Below the pieces are notes generated by a model. The model did no database searches. It saw only the letters and a list, made by a program, of their open reading frames with translations, and was not told the DNA's origin. A stretch of DNA of 64,000 nt from Bog-473 sp963750075 (GTDB lineage: Bacteria > Actinomycetota > Acidimicrobiia > Acidimicrobiales > RAAP-2). A program made the translations under genes and the position numbers. The stretch covers positions 19,018-83,017 of the forward strand of contig CAVVPG010000009.1 of NCBI GenBank assembly GCA_963750075.1, written 5' to 3'. Positions 44,298-52,995 of this stretch are shown here, one piece after another; the first letter of the stretch is position 1; each line of letters starts with the position of its first letter.

Positions 44298-45425
44298 ATG
44301 GCAACGGCGCCGATCTGCGCAGCCGCCACCCCGAACCCGCTGACGCGCAGGGAGTGGGCCCGGGTCGCCGGCATGGCGACGGTCGTCATCGTCCTCAACG
44401 TCCTCGGCTGGGCCCTCTTGACGTTGGCGGTGGGCCATCACTTCCACATCTCGCAGACGAAACTGTTCGGGTTCGGAACCGGGGTGCTGGCCTACACGCT
44501 GGGCATGCGGCACGCCTTCGACGCCGACCACATCGCCGCCATCGACAACACCACGCGCAAGCTGGTCGGGGACGGCAAGCGCCCGCTCGGTGCGGGTTTC
44601 TTCTTCTCGCTCGGCCACTCGAGCGTCGTCCTGCTGCTCGCCGTCGCGCTCGAGTTTCGGGGTCCGGGCCCTGAACCTCCAGGTGAGCCAGCAGACCTCG
44701 GGCTTGCACTCGGTGACCAACGTCGTCGGGACGTCGATCTCGGGGGTGTTCCTGTACCTCATCGCACTCGTGAACCTGTTCGTCCTCCTCTCGATCGCCC
44801 GTCTCTACAAGGAGATGCGATCCGGCCGCTACGACCCTGCGGAACTCGAGCGGCAGCTGGACAAGCGAGGGTTGATGAACCGCCTTCTCGGTGGCTACGC
44901 CCGCCGGGTCGACACCTCGTGGAAGCTGTTCCCCGTCGGGTTCCTCTTCGGTCTCGGCTTCGACACAGCCACGGAGATCGCACTACTCGTTCTCGCGGGC
45001 TCCGCTGTCGTCGGCGGGCTTCCCCTCTACGCGATCCTGTCGCTCCCGATTCTGTTCGCGGCCGGGATGTGCACGTTCGACACCCTCGACGGCTACTTCA
45101 TGAACTTTGCCTACGACTGGGCCTTCGCCAACCCGGTTCGCAAGGTCTTCTACAACCTCACCATCACCTGCCTCTCGGTCGCGGTGGCCTTCTTCGTGGG
45201 CACGATCGAGGTGCTCGGCCTCATCGGCCAGCAGGCCCATCTGAGCTCACCCTTCTGGGACTTCGTCGGGAGGTTCAATCTGAACACGGCCGGCTTCGTC
45301 ATCGTCGGCCTCTTCGTGGCGACCTGGGTGGTGGCGCTCGTCGTATTGGCGACTGGCTCGGGTGGAGGAGAAGTGGAGCGCCGGCGCTGGCCCAAGAGCC
45401 GGGCGACGAGCCGGTGTCAGCCTGA
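44298..45425 (+). pseudogene. NiCoT-family nickel/cobalt permease, frameshifted
   Basis: A multi-pass membrane protein for high-affinity nickel uptake. GMRHAFDADHIAAIDNTTRK contains the HX4DH metal signature of the family, followed by LGHSSVVLLLAVALEF. A one-base insertion (TTT for TT) near 44655 shifts the frame. The rest continues as LQVSQQTSGLHSVTNVVG, FPVGFLFGLGFDTATEIALLVL (second signature), GMCTFDTLDGYFMNFAYDWAF and NTAGFVIVGLFVATWVVAL. Two further shifts near 45345 and 45375 are needed to reach the stop at 45425. It is preceded by the Nur-box-like palindrome and a GGAGG site, and followed by hypA and hypB, consistent with nickel supply to hydrogenase. Confidence 0.87.
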
Positions 45426-45471
45426 CCGGCGCCGCGACCTTGTCGATATGCTCGAACTGGAGGTGCAAGCG

Positions 45472-45810
45472 ATGCACGAACTTTCCATCTGCAGCGCCAT
45501 TGCCAGCACGGCGGCACGCCACGCGGATGGACGGACTGTGTCGCAGGTGAAGGTGCAGATCGGGCATCTGCGCCAAGTGGTCCCCGACGCCCTCCAGTTC
45601 AGCTGGGAGGTCGTGTCGAGCACGAGCGACCTCAAGGACGCCGAGCTCGTGATCGAACAGGTGCCCGCAGTGGTCGAGTGCCACGGGTGCGGTGAGAGGA
45701 CCACCCTGGACATGCCGGTCCTGGCCTGCGGGACCTGCGGGGGGTTCGACGTGAAGCTGCTCAGCGGCGAGGAGCTCCTCGTCGTGTCGATCGACCTGGT
45801 CGACGCCTAG
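45472..45810 (+). CDS. hypA: Hydrogenase nickel-insertion protein HypA
   Basis: A 112-residue protein. It starts with MHELSICSAI, whose N-terminal His binds nickel, and GGAGG lies 9 bases before the ATG at 45472. The zinc domain has two Cys pairs in CHGCGERTTLDMPVLACGTC, as in HypA, and the family strand VKVQIGHLRQVVPDALQFSWE is present. HypA delivers nickel to the hydrogenase large subunit with HypB. It lies between the nickel permease and hypB genes; hypB begins 2 bp after its stop. This is one of only two intact-looking reading frames in the hyp locus besides the regulator. Confidence 0.93.
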   Translation: MHELSICSAIASTAARHADGRTVSQVKVQIGHLRQVVPDALQFSWEVVSSTSDLKDAELVIEQVPAVVECHGCGERTTLDMPVLACGTCGGFDVKLLSGEELLVVSIDLVDA

Positions 45811-45812
45811 CC

Positions 45813-46626
45813 GTGGGCCGGCTCCACATCCACGCCGACGGGACCAGTCAGGTCCACGAGCACGACTTCGATGATCATCGCCATGACGACGATGGGCAGG
45901 AGGTCGCCTCAGCCGTCGGGGACCATTCGGGCTATGTCGAGACGGGACAGGACGCGGGTCACGATCCTGGAGAACCTGTTGTCCGAGAACGACCGGGTGG
46001 CGGACGACAACGGACGGCGGCTCACCGAGGCCGGCGTCCGCGCCGTGAACCTCATGTCGTCGCCAGGAGCCGGGAAGACGGCGCTCCTGCGCAAGACCTT
46101 GGAGGCGCTCGGCGCGTCGGTGCGCATCGGTGTGCTGGAGGGCGATATTGCGACGAGCCTCGACGCGGACCGTCTGGAGGGCGCCGGTGCGGCCGCCATC
46201 TCCGTGGTCAATACGAGCGCGGGCTTCGGCGGGGAGTGCCATCTCGATGCGGTCATGGTCCGTTCGGGTCTGGCACGACTGCCATTGCCCGAACTCGATC
46301 TGCTCGTGATCGAGAACGTGGGAAATCTGGTCTGCCCCGCGGAGTTCCGGGTGGGTGAGCACGCTCGGGCCATGGTGTTCTCCGTGACAGAGGGCGAAGA
46401 AAAGCCGCTCAAGTATCCCGTCATGTTCCGGGCAGCAGACGTCGTCGTCGTGAACAAGATCGATCTCTTGCCGCACCTGGACTTCGACCTGGACGCGTTT
46501 CTCGCCAACCTGAGTGCCGTGAACCCGGCAACCGAGGTCATCATGGCGAGTGCCCGAAGCGGCGACGGCTTGGACGAATGGTGTGGCTGGCTGACCCGGC
46601 AGGGCCCTAGCGCAGCGGTGGGCTGA
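45813..46626 (+). CDS. hypB: Hydrogenase nickel-incorporation GTPase HypB, one frameshift near the N-terminus
   Basis: The GTPase domain is intact in the frame from the ATG at 45934: VNLMSSPGAGKTALLRKTLEA (Walker A), GDIATSLDADRLEGAGA, GGECHLDAVMVRSGL, VIENVGNLVCPAEFRVGEHA (metal-site Cys) and VVVNKIDLLPH. In another frame, starting at the GTG at 45813 just after hypA, MGRLHIHADGTSQVHEHDFD and DHRHDDDG encode the His-rich nickel-storage N-terminus typical of HypB. Removing one G from the GGG near 45941 joins the two. It overlaps the convergent surface-protein gene by 20 bp at the C-terminus. Confidence 0.92.
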
Positions 46627-49600
46627 AGGCGGGACTTGCGGTGCCGACGACCAAGGCGGCCGAAGCGGACGTGACGGTTCCGGCGACGTTGAGGACAACC
46701 GCCCGGTAGCGGTACCACTGCTCGCCCGGGCTCACCTGACTCAGGGTCAACGTCGGCGACGTCGCCCCGGGGACGGGGACGAACGTCGTGCCGTCGTCCG
46801 TCGAAAACTGCCACCGTACGGTCGGTGCCGGATTCCCCGTTGTCTCGATGGCGAAGTTCGCGGTGCCTCCCGGTGCGGCTGTTTGATCCATGGGTTGCTG
46901 GACGACCTCGGGGAGGGCGCTCGGCGCTGCAGCCTCCGGTCCGAGGGTCTCGACGGCCGGAAGCGGGCCGCCGGCAGCCAGGGACTGGATCGCCGCCATC
47001 CCGACGACCGGTCGATTCAGCCGCACGCCACCGGCCGAACCAAAGAATGCAGCGTCGCCGTAGTTGAAGATCCCTCCGTCCCGACCCACCATCCAATATC
47101 CCTGGCCGTCGGCCGTACGGTTCAGACCGACGACCGGCGCGCTGAGCGGCAGGCCACCGGTCGATCCGAAATAGCTGACGTCGCCGAAGCTGAAGACGCC
47201 ACCGTCCGAAGCCACGAGCCAGTAGCCCCCTGCGTCGGGGGCGGTTGCCATCGCCACGATGGGCTCCTGCAGCGGCAGCCCTCCGGTGGAGCCGTAGAAG
47301 TTGGCATCCCCGTAGGAGAAGATCCCACCGTCAGAGGCGACCAGCCAGTAGCCGAGCCCGTCGATCGTCGAGGCCATGCCGACGATCGGCTTGGCGAGCT
47401 TGAGCGAGCCGGTGGAGCCGTAGAAGTTGGCGTCCCCGTACGAGAAGATGCCTCCGTCGGACGCGACCAGCCAGTAGCCGGCGCCGTCCGGCGTCGGAGT
47501 CATCGCGACGATCGGAGCGTTGAGATGCATGCCACCGGTTGAGCCGTAGAAGATCGCGTCGCCGAAGGCGAAGATCCCCCCATCGGATGCCAGCAGCCAG
47601 TAGCCGGCGTCGTCCGGAGTGGCGGCCATGCCGACGATGGGTGCGTTGAGCCGAAGGCTCCCGGTCGATCCGTAGAACCGAGCCCCGCCGTAACTGAAGA
47701 TGCCGCCGTCACTGGCGACCTCCCAGTACCCGGGAGTCGCAATGGGTTTGATGGAGATCACGAGGACCGCGTCGCTGGACAAGAGGTTCGCATCGGTGAC
47801 GGTGAACGTCACGGAGTACTCCCCAGAAATGGTCGGAGTGCCGCTGAGGGTCCCGCCAACGGACAGACGCAGCCCGGGCGGTAGTGCGCCTCCGGTGACG
47901 GCGAACGAGTAGGGGGCCAAGCCCCCGCTGGCGTGGAGCGAGCCCGAATAGGGCACCCCGATCGTGCCCACGGTGACGCTGGTCGTGGTGATGGTCGGCG
48001 GGGCCGAGAGGGTCTCGATCGTGCCGCCGGAGGTCGTCCGGGCGCCAACGGCCTCGCAGTTCGCCGGGCTCGAGCAGGAAACGCCGGCGAGCGAACTGAC
48101 CCCGACGGGAACGGCTTGAGCGCTCCAGGTCGTGCCCCCATCGGCGGAGTCCAGGATGCTCGCTCCACCGACGGCCGTGCAGATCGTCGTGCTGATGCAG
48201 CTGACCGAGGAGAGCACGATCCCGCCGGCAGGGCTTCCCATGTTTTGCCAATGGGAACCACCGTCAGTTGTGGAGATCACGTGCGAGCCCGATGCCACAC
48301 ACGTCGTGTCGTTGGAGCAGGAGATCCCAGCGAGGATGGCGACGCCGGGAGGAACCGTCCCGGGCTTCCAGGTCGCGCCACCGTCCGACGTCGAGAGAAT
48401 GGCTGCCGCCGGTCCGCCGGACGACGAGCCCACGGAGGTGCAGTGGAGTGCATCGACGCACGAGATAGCCGTGAAGTCGGTCACCGTGCCCGAGAACGTC
48501 TCATGCGACCAGGAGGTGCCGCCGTCGGTGGTTGCAATGATGCTCGGCGAGCCGGTTCCAGAATTGAAATCACTTACCGCCTGACAGTCATCGACGCTGA
48601 CGCACGAAATGGCGGTGAGCGATCCCGTCCCGGACGGAGTGATCTCCTGTGTCCAGGTGGATCCTCCATCGGTCGTTCCGATGATGGCCGGACTGCCGAA
48701 GATCGCGAATCCGACGGCGGTGCAGTCGACGGTCGTCGGACACGAGATCCCGTTCAGACCGCTCACCGCGGCCGGAATGGGTTCCGGGTTCCAGGCGTAG
48801 CCCGCGTTCCGAGAAGTGAGGACCGAGTCCACGCCGGCGGCATAACAGACGGCCGTGCTGGGGCATGACACCGCGTTCAACGAGCTCGTGCCGGAGGGCG
48901 GGCTCTGCGCAGCCCATGACAAGCCACCCGTGGTGGTTCCCATGATCGTGGACCCCGCTCCGTTGTTGCCGGTGCTTCCCACAGCGATGCAATCCAAGGG
49001 TGCAGAGCAGGAGATGCCGGTCAGATCGACGGAGTGGGATGGAACCGCTTGTTCCGACCAGGTTGTTCCGCCATTTGAAGTGGCTACAACGTAGGGGGTT
49101 GCTGTGAGATTGGAGCCAACCGCAATGCAAGAGGATGAAGATGCGCAGTTGACATCGTTCAACTCTTTGCCACTTGGAAGTGTTGTGAGAAGCGTCCAAG
49201 AGATACCCCCATTGGACGTGTTGACGGCGGTAGCGCCGCTTCCGCTAATACCGACGGCAGTGCAGCTAGACCCATCAAAGCAAGAGACGCTCGATAGCGA
49301 AGTCAAGAGGGGTTGTACCAGTACACTCCAGGCGCCACCGCTGGTCCCAATGACCGAAGGCTTGTGATTAACCATTCCAACGGCCATGCAATCAATGGCA
49401 TTTGGACAGGAGACCCCACTGAGGTTCTCAGTTTCACTAGGCGCTGCCTCAGGGCTCCAGCTCGTTCCGTCAGTCGTTTCGTCAATAGCGAGACCCCCGA
49501 CCGCGGTGCATTCGTCGATTGTGAAGCACGAAATCGACTCGGCCGGAAATGATGAATCCTCCATGCTCCAAGACGAACCCCCGTCCGTGGACTTGATGAT

Positions 49601-49969
49601 TCCTGAACCTCCACCGGCGTAACAGACGGAGGAAGATGGGCACGACACCGTGGAGAGCGAGCTGACGCCTGCGGGAAGGGCCGAGTCGGTCCAGATGGCG
49701 CCGCCGTTGTTCGTCACGATGACGGAGGCCACGTGGCCACCGTCGTCACCGACGGCAACGCAGGTCGCCGAGCTCGGCGAGATACTGGGAGCGCAGGACA
49801 CGGCCCGCACATTCGCAATCGGTGTATAGGTGGCGGTTGTCTGCCAGCTGGGTGTCGCGGCCGCTGCAGGCGGCACCGAGGGCTGGTTGTCGAGGACCGC
49901 CGTGAGGGCGAGGGTAAGTACCGTCGAGAGCGCCACGACGGTGACTCCTCGGACCCTGCGCACGGTCAT
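46607..49969 (-). CDS. Large exported multi-repeat surface protein
   Basis: About 1120 residues. A signal peptide (TVRRVRGVTVVALSTVLTL and on) is followed by roughly fourteen repeats of about 45 residues with the pattern VSCPSxxxCxAVG and S/TTDGGxTWxxxxxP, resembling YCF48/BNR-type sialidase-like propeller blades. Next come an Ig-like cadherin-type module (GVPYSGSLHASGGLAPYSFAV), then six repeats of about 42 residues (GYWLVASDGGIFSYGDANFY and variants), and a C-terminal Ig-like domain (VRWQFSTDDGTTF). Cys pairs in each blade suggest disulphides outside the cell. Such GYWLVASDGGIF repeats are common in Acidimicrobiia. Part of the gene (about 49.0-49.6 kb) is visibly less GC-rich. The ATG at 49969 follows GGAGGAG closely. 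Confidence 0.85.
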   Translation of the reverse strand: MTVRRVRGVTVVALSTVLTLALTAVLDNQPSVPPAAAATPSWQTTATYTPIANVRAVSCAPSISPSSATCVAVGDDGGHVASVIVTNNGGAIWTDSALPAGVSSLSTVSCPSSSVCYAGGGSGIIKSTDGGSSWSMEDSSFPAESISCFTIDECTAVGGLAIDETTDGTSWSPEAAPSETENLSGVSCPNAIDCMAVGMVNHKPSVIGTSGGAWSVLVQPLLTSLSSVSCFDGSSCTAVGISGSGATAVNTSNGGISWTLLTTLPSGKELNDVNCASSSSCIAVGSNLTATPYVVATSNGGTTWSEQAVPSHSVDLTGISCSAPLDCIAVGSTGNNGAGSTIMGTTTGGLSWAAQSPPSGTSSLNAVSCPSTAVCYAAGVDSVLTSRNAGYAWNPEPIPAAVSGLNGISCPTTVDCTAVGFAIFGSPAIIGTTDGGSTWTQEITPSGTGSLTAISCVSVDDCQAVSDFNSGTGSPSIIATTDGGTSWSHETFSGTVTDFTAISCVDALHCTSVGSSSGGPAAAILSTSDGGATWKPGTVPPGVAILAGISCSNDTTCVASGSHVISTTDGGSHWQNMGSPAGGIVLSSVSCISTTICTAVGGASILDSADGGTTWSAQAVPVGVSSLAGVSCSSPANCEAVGARTTSGGTIETLSAPPTITTTSVTVGTIGVPYSGSLHASGGLAPYSFAVTGGALPPGLRLSVGGTLSGTPTISGEYSVTFTVTDANLLSSDAVLVISIKPIATPGYWEVASDGGIFSYGGARFYGSTGSLRLNAPIVGMAATPDDAGYWLLASDGGIFAFGDAIFYGSTGGMHLNAPIVAMTPTPDGAGYWLVASDGGIFSYGDANFYGSTGSLKLAKPIVGMASTIDGLGYWLVASDGGIFSYGDANFYGSTGGLPLQEPIVAMATAPDAGGYWLVASDGGVFSFGDVSYFGSTGGLPLSAPVVGLNRTADGQGYWMVGRDGGIFNYGDAAFFGSAGGVRLNRPVVGMAAIQSLAAGGPLPAVETLGPEAAAPSALPEVVQQPMDQTAAPGGTANFAIETTGNPAPTVRWQFSTDDGTTFVPVPGATSPTLTLSQVSPGEQWYRYRAVVLNVAGTVTSASAALVVGTASPAFSPPLR

Positions 49970-50020
49970 CTCCTCCACTCAGGGAGAGTCGTTCAAGTGA
50001 CTGATTGATACGTATCCCTC

Positions 50021-50046
50021 GACCCCCCGGAAATCACCGGGGGGTC
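50021..50046. terminator. Strong hairpin, likely terminator
   Basis: GACCCCCCGG and CCGGGGGGTC form a perfect 10-bp stem with the 6-base loop AAATCA. It lies downstream of the 2-hydroxyacid dehydrogenase gene and upstream of the surface-protein gene, both on the minus strand. No T run follows. Confidence 0.6.
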
Positions 50047-50073
50047 ATAGAACCTGCGAGAGAACGGTTTCCG

Positions 50074-51039
50074 CTACGAGGGTGGTGGCGCGGCGGGTAC
50101 CGCGTTGGGCGGGGTCCGACCCGCCAGGACGTCGCAAACTCCCTGGCAGGCCAGACGGGCCATGCGGGTGCGCGTGGCGATGGTCGCACTCCCGATGTGC
50201 GGGAGCAACGTCACCCGGGGGGCGGAGAGCAACCGGGGGTTCACCGCCGGCTCGCCGTCGAACACGTCGAGTCCGGCCGCGAAGATGGCGCCCGCCTCGA
50301 GTGCGTCGACCAGTGCATTCTCGTCGACCACCGGGCCGCGGGCCGTGTTGATGAGAACGGCCGTCGGCTTCATGAGAGCCAACTCCGCCGCGCCGATGAG
50401 ATGGCGCGTCGACTCGTTCAGCGGTACGTGAAGGCTCACGATGTCGGCGCGCTGCAAGAGCTCAGCAAGTGTCGGCACGAAACCGTGCAAGCCGGTGTCG
50501 TGTCGCGTGGTGTGGATCACCTCCATGTCGAATCCCGACGCCCGCTGCGCCACCGCTCTGGCGATGCGGCCGAAGCCGACGAGCCCCAGGGTCGTGCCGT
50601 GCACGTCACGGGCCAGGTGGGTGCCGAATCCCCAGCCTCCCCAGCGGCCCTCCCGGAGGTCGCGTTCGGCATCGGAGGCCAGCCTCGTGGCCGAGAGGAT
50701 CAGGAGAAACGTGAGATCCGCCGTCGTGTCGTCGAGGACTCCGGGCGTGTTGCAGACCGTGACACCCAGGGCGGTGGCAGTCGCCACGTCGATGTTGTCG
50801 TAGCCGACCGCCGCGTTCGCCACGACACGCAGTCGTCCGACCCGCCCCGGCTCTAGGACCGACGCATCCATCCGGTCGGTGAGATGGCACACGATGCCGT
50901 CGAACTCAGGCGCCAGCTTCGCCAGCTCTCCGGGTGTGAGCGGGATGCCCTCATCGGGTTCCACGATCTCGTGGCCCGCGTGAAGGAGGGGATCGGTCCC
51001 GCCTTCGGTCAACGGGCGGGTGACGAGGACGCGCGCCAC
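50074..51039 (-). CDS. D-2-hydroxyacid dehydrogenase (glyoxylate/hydroxypyruvate reductase type)
   Basis: A 321-residue NAD(P)-dependent enzyme. LRVVANAAVGYDNIDVATATALGV precedes the Rossmann motif TLGLVGFGRIARAVAQRASGF. Catalytic residues are visible as Arg in LINTARGPVVDENAL, Glu in AGLDVFDGEP and His in VTLLPHIGSAT. It reduces 2-keto acids such as glyoxylate or hydroxypyruvate. The GTG start at 51039 directly follows the TAG of the upstream cupin gene, so they form one operon that begins near operator 3. A gene for a ureidoglycolate-lyase-like enzyme, which would release glyoxylate, lies divergently next door. Confidence 0.92.
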   Translation of the reverse strand: MARVLVTRPLTEGGTDPLLHAGHEIVEPDEGIPLTPGELAKLAPEFDGIVCHLTDRMDASVLEPGRVGRLRVVANAAVGYDNIDVATATALGVTVCNTPGVLDDTTADLTFLLILSATRLASDAERDLREGRWGGWGFGTHLARDVHGTTLGLVGFGRIARAVAQRASGFDMEVIHTTRHDTGLHGFVPTLAELLQRADIVSLHVPLNESTRHLIGAAELALMKPTAVLINTARGPVVDENALVDALEAGAIFAAGLDVFDGEPAVNPRLLSAPRVTLLPHIGSATIATRTRMARLACQGVCDVLAGRTPPNAVPAAPPPS

Positions 51040-51423
51040 CTAGTGCGTCGTGTAATTGATCGCGCCGGCGCCCTTCACGCCGATCGCAAAGCAGAAGCAG
51101 TGGATGGGTGCGTGGTCGCTGATCGGCCGCAGCGAATGCACCTTGTCCGGCGGGATGTAGACGAGGTCTCCCTGGGAGATCGCCCGATCCTCGCCGTCGA
51201 TCGTCATGATCCCCTTGCCGTTCATGACGTAATAGAACTCGTGGGTCGGGTGGGAGTGCGGGTCGACCAGGCCCCCGCCCGGGACCTCGAACTCGTTGAC
51301 CAGCTCCAGGTACCCTCCGTCGGTGATGTCCTTGAACTCGCGGGACTCGATCATCCACCAGACCGGGACGGTCCCGTTGTGCTCGACCACCGGCGCCTTC
51401 TCCTCGATGCTGCGCACGTCCAT
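51040..51423 (-). CDS. Single-domain cupin protein
   Basis: A 127-residue cupin from the ATG at 51423, with TTGGAGG about 8 bases upstream. The first cupin motif is GGGLVDPHSHPTHEFYYVMNGKGIM (two His and a Glu for metal) and the second is YIPPDKVHSLRPISDHAPIHCFCF. The small size and motif fit quercetinase- or isomerase-like cupins. It is followed without a gap by the 2-hydroxyacid dehydrogenase gene, and operator 3 lies 27 bp upstream. The function is unknown. It may isomerise or oxygenate an intermediate of the same pathway. Confidence 0.85.
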   Translation of the reverse strand: MDVRSIEEKAPVVEHNGTVPVWWMIESREFKDITDGGYLELVNEFEVPGGGLVDPHSHPTHEFYYVMNGKGIMTIDGEDRAISQGDLVYIPPDKVHSLRPISDHAPIHCFCFAIGVKGAGAINYTTH

Positions 51424-51449
51424 GCTGAGGGCCTCCAAAGTTTTCCTAG

Positions 51450-51467
51450 ACTGACTCCGGTGTCAGG
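51450..51467. promoter_or_regulatory. Candidate TetR-type operator 3
   Basis: ACTGACTCCGGTGTCAGG keeps the right half-site GTGTCAGG and most of the left. It is followed by TTAGG as at operator 2. It lies between the divergent cupin and ureidoglycolate-lyase-like genes. Confidence 0.62.
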
Positions 51468-51531
51468 TTAGGCCGTGGGACGCCGGGAGCGCACCGCCGT
51501 GTGACCCGGTTCGAACAGACGAAGGTGAGCG

Positions 51532-52047
51532 ATGTCCAGAACCGGGTCAACAGGAACCAGAGTCGTCGTCCCCGAGGGCCTGACCGAGGACGCCTGGTCA
51601 CCCTTTGGGTGGCTCCCCGTCGCCGACACGGACCCCCGGGACGGCGAACACCGCATGACGTTCGAGTGGGCGGATGCCCACGTGAACCTCATCGGACATG
51701 CCAGGGCCGAGGTCCCCGAGACCGCCCGCGGCCTGCGCTGCGAGATGCTCTACCGCCACGACACCCACACCCAGGCCCTGATGGCGCTCGATGTGTCGGC
51801 GGTCATCGCCGTGGCGCCTGCTGAGGTCGAGTTCGCCGAGCAACGAGACGCCGGCTCCATCCGCGTCTTTCGGATCGAGCCGCTGGAGCCCTTGGTCCTG
51901 CACCGGGGCACCTGGCACTGGGGCCCGTTCCCGATCGACGCCGCCGAGGTTCGCCTCTTCAACGTGCAGGGCCTCCGGTACGCGGAGGACAACCGCTGCA
52001 TGGACCTGGCCGCAAAGGGCTTGGACGTCGAGGTCGACCTTTCGTGA
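51532..52047 (+). CDS. Ureidoglycolate lyase (AllA)-like cupin-fold protein
   Basis: A 171-residue protein. VVVPEGLTEDAWSPFGWLP matches the conserved start of the ureidoglycolate lyase family (L-t-x-e-a-f-x-p-f-G), followed by EMLYRHDTHTQALMALDVSAVIAVAP, FRIEPLEPLVLHRGTWHWGPFPI and VRLFNVQGLRY. In AllA, H-x-T/S-Q and the later W-H residues form the site that splits ureidoglycolate to glyoxylate and urea. The match in the active-site stretch is fair, but the substrate could be another alpha-hydroxy acid. It sits opposite the hydroxyacid dehydrogenase operon and upstream of tesB. AGGTGAGC lies before the ATG at 51532. Confidence 0.72.
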   Translation: MSRTGSTGTRVVVPEGLTEDAWSPFGWLPVADTDPRDGEHRMTFEWADAHVNLIGHARAEVPETARGLRCEMLYRHDTHTQALMALDVSAVIAVAPAEVEFAEQRDAGSIRVFRIEPLEPLVLHRGTWHWGPFPIDAAEVRLFNVQGLRYAEDNRCMDLAAKGLDVEVDLS

Positions 52048-52074
52048 TGGAGCCGACCGGGGCGGGGGCAAACG

Positions 52075-52995
52075 GTGGAGCTTGACGAGGCAGAAGAGGC
52101 CGAGGTCATTTCGGCCACGGTTGCGGACCTGGTCGATGCGGTGAGGGCGCGAGCAGGGGGACCCGATGCGCGGGGGCGACCCACCTTCACCACCATCAGC
52201 CCCAACTGGTGGGTGGGCGGTCGAACCTTCGGCGGGATGGTCGTGGCGCAGGCGCTCAGTGCGGCCGCGCAGACCGTGCCGGGCGGCCTCGAGGTGCACT
52301 CGTTGCACGGCTACTTCCTGCGCCCGACGAGCCCGGGCGCCCGGACGACCCACGTGGTGGACGCCGTGCGCGACGGTCGCTCCTTCAGCACCCGAGGGGT
52401 CGTGAGTGAGGTGGAGGGCAAGGAGACCTTCCGCATGACGTGCTCGTTCCACTTGCCCGAGCCCGGGGACGACTACCAATTGCCCATCGGGCCCGGGATC
52501 CCGCCGCCCGGGGAAGTGGAGGGATTCGAGGCACCGTTCCCCTTTGACGTCCGCGAGCTCGGCGCCACCGAGCAAGAGAGCGATGGCACCTACAGGTCCA
52601 CCCGGCGTTGCTGGTTCCGCACCCGTGAGCCCCTGCCGGACGACCCGATGGTGCACGCCTGCCTGCTGGCCTACTTCTCTGACATGACCGGCGCCGCCTT
52701 CCGGCCGCTCAGCATGCACTCGTGGGGCACGCACACCGACGCCAGCCTCGATCACGCCGTCTGGTTCCACCGTCCCTGGCGGGCGGATCGGTGGAGCATC
52801 TTCGACCTGCACGCCCTGGTGAACGCCGGCGGACGCGCCACCGTCCGCGCCACCATGCACGGCGAGGACGGGTCGTTGCACCTGAGCATGGCCCAGGAGC
52901 TCTTGATCCGGGAGCTCGACGAGCCCCTGGTCTTCGAGGCGCCGCCCTGGGTCGGACGCGGCGCACCATCCGGGGAGGGCCATGGGACTGCTTGA
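52075..52995 (+). CDS. Acyl-CoA thioesterase II (TesB-like)
   Basis: A 306-residue double-hotdog thioesterase from the GTG at 52075. WWVGGRTFGGMVVAQALSAAAQTV is the first hotdog helix, then VHSLHGYFLRPTSPGARTTHVVDAVRDGRSFSTR (substrate-binding strands), and in the second half ACLLAYFSDMTGAAF (with the catalytic Asp), LDHAVWFHRPWRADRW and GRATVRATMHGEDGSLHLSMAQELLIR. This matches TesB well. It hydrolyses acyl-CoA to free CoA and acid. Its last 14 bases overlap the next SDR gene, so they are coupled. Confidence 0.92.
   Translation: MELDEAEEAEVISATVADLVDAVRARAGGPDARGRPTFTTISPNWWVGGRTFGGMVVAQALSAAAQTVPGGLEVHSLHGYFLRPTSPGARTTHVVDAVRDGRSFSTRGVVSEVEGKETFRMTCSFHLPEPGDDYQLPIGPGIPPPGEVEGFEAPFPFDVRELGATEQESDGTYRSTRRCWFRTREPLPDDPMVHACLLAYFSDMTGAAFRPLSMHSWGTHTDASLDHAVWFHRPWRADRWSIFDLHALVNAGGRATVRATMHGEDGSLHLSMAQELLIRELDEPLVFEAPPWVGRGAPSGEGHGTA

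Noticed and set aside
36923..46626. Programmed frameshifting as an explanation for the hyp gene breaks
   Set aside because: Shifts are too numerous, lack slippery heptamers with stimulators and occur at varied positions. Indel error or decay is simpler.
46736..46746. CCTGACTCAGG palindrome considered as a fifth TetR operator
   Set aside because: Shorter, with a different spacing, inside a coding region and without the conserved flanks.
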